Of a DNA stretch of 64,000 nt, positions 60,017-64,000 are shown piece by piece. How positions within the stretch are numbered: position 1 is the stretch's first letter; the number at the start of each line of letters is the position of its first letter. The translations under genes and the position numbers were made by a program. The DNA lies in assembly GCA_038496445.1 (NCBI GenBank), contig JALMLS010000537.1:18320-82319 (forward strand), read 5' to 3'. Below the pieces are notes generated by a model, which saw only the letters and a program-made list of their open reading frames with translations, was not told where the DNA came from and searched no databases. This DNA comes from Trichosphaerium sp. ATCC 40318 (taxonomy: Eukaryota > Discosea > Flabellinia > Trichosidae).

Positions 60017-61267
60017 ATGCTCCATGTATTATGCTCTATTACTCTTTTAGTCCTACTAGTGGGCGTTACCGCGCAAGTACCCACAAACAACTTTACCTAT
60101 GCTAGACTTCATTGCGCAGAAAAGCACGTGATGTTTTTTTCTATTCTTTGTTGTTAACTTGTTTAGAGGTCAAACGCTACCAGAAATACTAAACGAAGAT
60201 GATTTCGAAATGTATACAAATATCTCGGCGAACCAACACACGTGGCTTAATATTCAACGCAATAACACAACGAATTTCACAGTGGATACTTGTATACCTT
60301 GCAGACGAAGCGGTAATGATTGTGAACGTTGCAAGGAAGCAATGTCGACATTCAGGTGGCTGAATAGTGACAAAACGTTTTTTGAAACGGACTTGTTTCT
60401 ATCCAGCGCTAATGGGAGTATGCACTTGTTTTTGGAAAAATACTTTAACGACGAGCCTTCATTTGCCAGGGGCACCATGCAAGAGAGATGCAGCTTTATG
60501 CGTTTCGATGGTAGCAATGCGGATATTATTATTATTTAATTGTTGCCTAGGCTTTAATGACATTGGTTGTAGTGACTCTTTTCAAGCTGGAATAGTATGT
60601 GTTGACTTTCCTTCAACTCCTCAACCTCCAAACACAGTGCTCATTGACGGTATTTTTTCAGTTGTAGGAACAACGTACACTATACCTGGTGCGTCCAACT
60701 CAACATGCAGCAACAAATTGACGTGTAACTGTAGGTGATGTTGTTTTTTTGGGGAATACAGTGATTGTAGTCGGATCAAACTCTTCCTTTTCGATAGGAG
60801 GATGTCCTAGTTTCAACGCTAATATATCAGTCGATACCTCCGGTGTACAAGTATGATCGCATCCTCTAAAGTTTTTTGTAACTAATTTACTCTCCAAAGC
60901 AAGTTGATTCATTAACGTTGATTACCTTCAGAGATGATTGTGTTGTTGATAAATCAAACATATCACTTTCAGATCCAACTACATGCTTCAAACAAAGTAC
61001 AACAGAACCTTGATTGTCGCTTTTATTTATTTTTGTTTTTCTCTAGATACACGTGGCAGTTTAATTATTTTATTTTCTTCTTGTTCAACTCAATCAGATG
61101 GTTCAGGTTTCCCAACAATAATTGTAGTAGTTACTGTATTGGTTGTTTTACTTGCCCTTGTGATTCTATTTTTGGCGCTGACGTTTATTATTCCATCATG
61201 GCGTGAACGTATTTTTCCGTACAGGATGGCTAGAACCACTAAAACGCAAGGACAAACAATGAAATAA
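60017..61267 (+). CDS. Type I membrane protein, tandem copy B
   Basis: Same exon order as copy A, starting 1,569 bp further on. The signal peptide is MLHVLCSITLLVLLVGVTAQ. The first intron again has a GC donor (60124) giving EKGQTLPEILNEDDFEMY. The Cys knot reads CIPCRRSGNDCERCKEAMST. The extracellular part is diverged, while the TM and tail (from about 61100) are almost unchanged from copy A. Stop at 61265-61267. Confidence 0.65.
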
Positions 61268-61479
61268 ATATGACAAAATTCAACAAAAAACAAGTTTGTA
61301 CTACACCATACACTGCGTATTCACCTCAACTTTCCTTCATTCGAATGTATGATAATGTATTGGCGCTTTCGATTACATTGCTACTTCTGTATTCCTCATA
61401 CAATTTCAAGAACAACAGACAAGAGATTTGAGGTCGGATGTGAGATTGTTGTATACATAAAGAAAAGTGCTCATTTTAT

Positions 61480-64000
61480 TTATACTCTGTTTTTCTTTCT
61501 TGCTTTGTCTAGCATTTTTTGTAGCTTTCGTAAGTCATTTGTCAGGGTTTTTATGTGCTTTTCTTTGTCCAATTCGAGCTCAGAAAGTTGTTCATCCATT
61601 ACGTCCGGTCTGCTTGCAGAAATTGTATTACTTTTCTTTGAGCTTTTGGTCTTTGAAAGAATGAACATAGCAAGAACGCAAAGACCTATAAACACAGTTT
61701 TAGTAATACAGAAATTTACTGATCACAGCACTCATGCAAATACGTCAAGTTGTTATTATTTTTTGCATAATTGTATTGCAAAAAAACAGCATTGTTCTTA
61801 CTACGCACCTGCACTCAGAATTGCACATAGTGAGTGTATGACATATCTCTGACCAACAGCGTTATTTGAAGTTATAGTGTAGAAAGTAATAGTTCCAATT
61901 AAAGTGAAGAGTGTCATATTATAGATTGAGTATCCTAACACCTAAAGATTGTAACTTCATACAGTTTCATCTTCTTATTTCAATTACCTTTGATTCGTTA
62001 AAAATATTGGCAGGTACTTTACGAATAAGTGTTGCTGTGATGGTACCAACAAGCATAGCGAGAATCTAGGTAAATAGTCAGTATTCTAAAGCAGATGCAC
62101 AAGGCCATACAATAGCAACTCGTTGTAGTGCTAAAATCACAGTTCCAGCAAGAGATAATGTGCACTCATAAAAGTTCTTTGATACTCGGTATTGGTCTAT
62201 GACAACGATTTCTGATGGCTTTAGTAGTACGCTATAACTTATACATAATATCTATTGAAAACAAAACAAGTTAGTGGGAGCTAGAGTATAGAACAACAGA
62301 AAAAAGCATACCAAGCAAACGGAGCAAAATGCACCAACGTAAACAACTACCTCAAGATCTGTAATTTTTATCTCATGTAGTGTCTTTGAAGCCTTAAAGA
62401 TGTAATACACTCGCCATGATTTAGCGAAAAGACATCTTTTCATAGAACAGGATTAGAGGCGTACATGAGAAACTAACAAATTAGTACCCAAACATAATGT
62501 TAATGCCCACAAAATATAGCCAGTTCTGTGCATGACAAGATGCTGTACTGCTACTATTTGGTGTGCCGAATAGTGTACTAAAGTAAATCAAGTTTGCTCC
62601 AAGAATTATGCCAACCATAAAAAGAGGAGATGAATCTAGATCAAAGAATTAACAAACACCAGATACAGCCAAAGACAACTAGTTTATGAATCTTTTTGAA
62701 CGAGAAGAAAAAAATGAGAATTTGACAAAGCACGTGATTTGCATACATTGAAATCTATCTTTGTACATAATAATATAAACTCCAAATAGTGAAGTTAGCA
62801 TACATGCTAACAGAACCGCTGCCAGGACAATCCATTCATATACACTATCACCTACGATTACAAATTAGAAACAAGAACATGTAACTAATAGCAGTTACCA
62901 AATTTGGGCGAAAATATCCGTTCTTTCCATGTTGGCATAGGAACGACAAGTTCTTTTGATGCACTCAATAGAGGACCAACAACTTCTTCGCTATTGTGGA
63001 TCAATTGACCCCATGTAGCATCTGAAAGTTGTTCATTATCTGGAGAAAAGCGTAGCTATCTCTTGTTAGTTGTTTTTAACACTTAGAACATCATATTGCT
63101 ACAAGAGAATAGGTCATGAGAGTCAGCGTACCCGCCCAAGAAATGTGTTGATATCCAGTGTTTTGAGTGATGTAATAACATCTGTATCATTGGTGCTGAA
63201 AGATGCCTATTTAATTGCTAAGTTAACAAGGTAACTACATACATTTGACATACTTCGAGAGCTTTTTGTAGCATCGTTACAGATAAAGTACATGCGCCTG
63301 CTATCATTCTAGCTTCACCTGCTACCTCTGGTGCTAGTTTATCAAATTCGTTTGAAAAATCCATTGTAGTTCCATAGAAGTCCCCTCTTCTTCTTGAATT
63401 GCTATACAGCTAAAACAGAACGGTAAATACCCAGTAAGAAAGGTTGTATTGACGGTCTTGATGGTCTTACTGCTCTTATGCCAGTGATGTAGTTGAGTAG
63501 ACTCGCATCAAAGGATGATAAAAAGAAAGGTGCAACGACAAGTAGTTTCGGGGTCCAGTCAGCTTCTTTCATGAGTGGAAGCATAAATCCAAGAGGCGGT
63601 TGATTTAAATCCCCGCAGCTAAAAAGTACATCGCTATTAACTTCCATGATGGCCTATAAAGACATGTAAAGCAAACACAAAAAGCAAGCTTTAACTTACT
63701 TTTAAAGTGTCAGTCCAGTTTTGTGCGTTCAATGGAGTGTCTTCATCAGAAACGTAGAAAGAGGTTATGTTCTCAATACCGTTCTCACGCCCCTATTACT
63801 TACTAGTTAGTACAAACAGCATGAGGTTGTTACACTTTTTGTGTTATGTAAAAAGAGGTGATAAAGGTTGATGTTTTTTCGTACTATTCGCGTGAAACCA
63901 TTACATGCAATTCTCCCATTTTCATTCATTATAAGGTAGCTCGCTGATTTAAATCCGTTTGTTCGTAGAAAAGGTATGGTAACATGAGTAAATCTGTTTG
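61480..64000 (-). CDS. Class C-like 7TM receptor, inverted copy 2 (5' end outside window)
   Basis: The minus strand repeats the 24,050-26,535 receptor exon by exon: DVLFSCGDLNQPPLGFMLPL, TPKLLVVAPFFLSSFDASLL, GECITSLKL near 62410, the TM segment DLEVVVYVGAFCSVCLVCFF, and the tail LDKEKHIKTLTNDLRKLQKM ending before the stop at 61480. Differences are scattered substitutions (e.g. IPFFLTSFDT versus APFFLSSFDA) plus one insertion (RAVRPSRPSIQ versus RAVRPSIQ). Frames and splice sites appear intact, so both copies may be active. The signal peptide and first ectodomain exons lie beyond 64000. Confidence 0.75.

Larger units (their letters stand above)
58190..61270 (+). repeat. Tandem duplication, unit about 1.57 kb
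   Basis: The upstream regions at about 58195..58320 and 59770..59885 match closely (CACAACCTCGCTTAATGTA, ATTTTGGAACACGTTCGCG, AAATAGAAACTTCCGTACTG). The coding exons and TM exons are likewise paired. So promoter and gene were copied together. Confidence 0.8.

Noticed and set aside
61349-61852. Plus-strand frame of 167 codons
   Set aside because: Antisense of the receptor copy 2 tail; the minus strand has the conserved exon pattern seen in copy 1.
1-64000. CRISPR arrays, bacterial operons, insertion sequences, integrated virus genes
   Set aside because: Spliceosomal introns throughout; no spaced repeats, transposase, capsid or polymerase-like frames were recognised.

Overview
The window is nuclear DNA from a compact, fairly AT-rich unicellular eukaryote. 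Genes lie close together on both strands and are cut by many short introns (mostly about 35-110 bp). Donors usually read GTACGT, GTATGT or GTAAG, and there is a clear minority class of GC-AG introns with a GCACGT donor. Gene content (filamin repeats, VIT/VWA protein, F-box/LRR and MORN-like repeat proteins, class C 7TM receptors, ankyrin-ART protein) points to a free-living amoeboid or flagellate protist, for example Heterolobosea or Amoebozoa. That placement is inference. Exon chains were traced by hand by matching reading phase across GT/GC-AG boundaries, so most small exon limits are predictions.

Left part (1-22.3 kb) is mostly intracellular proteins on the minus strand: a partial lysine-rich protein, a 5'-short filamin protein, an armadillo protein resembling SmgGDS, a very large VIT-VWA protein, an RNase Z-type nuclease, an EEP-family phosphoesterase and an RA-like/DUF7477-like protein. 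On the plus strand are an F-box/LRR protein and a YCII-like protein. The VIT-VWA gene (6284..12305) is the most striking object. In one apparently continuous exon chain it carries a full histone H2B fold, an octuplicated glycine/lysine repeat ending in a histone H4 tail-like sequence, a histone H3 segment, pieces like the spliceosomal proteins MFAP1 and CDC5L, and a C-terminal DUF2135-like domain.

Middle part (22.3-41.3 kb): a tRNA-Leu, a class C-like 7TM receptor, F-box/LRR debris, a type I membrane protein, an ankyrin-repeat/ADP-ribosyltransferase-like protein, 5-formyltetrahydrofolate cyclo-ligase, a DcrB/PsbP-like protein and a DJ-1/PfpI-like protein that has lost the usual cysteine.

Right part (41.9-64 kb) is rich in secreted and membrane proteins: a class C 7TM receptor, a second signal-peptide multi-TM protein, a four-TM protein, a secreted protein, two tandem copies of a type I membrane protein, and an inverted second copy of the 23-26.5 kb receptor running off the right edge. 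Among these lie two F-box-like/MORN-type repeat paralogues, a disordered protein, a tRNA-Arg and a candidate Mis12 kinetochore subunit. The impression is a housekeeping block joined to a fast-evolving surface-protein block made by tandem and inverted duplication.
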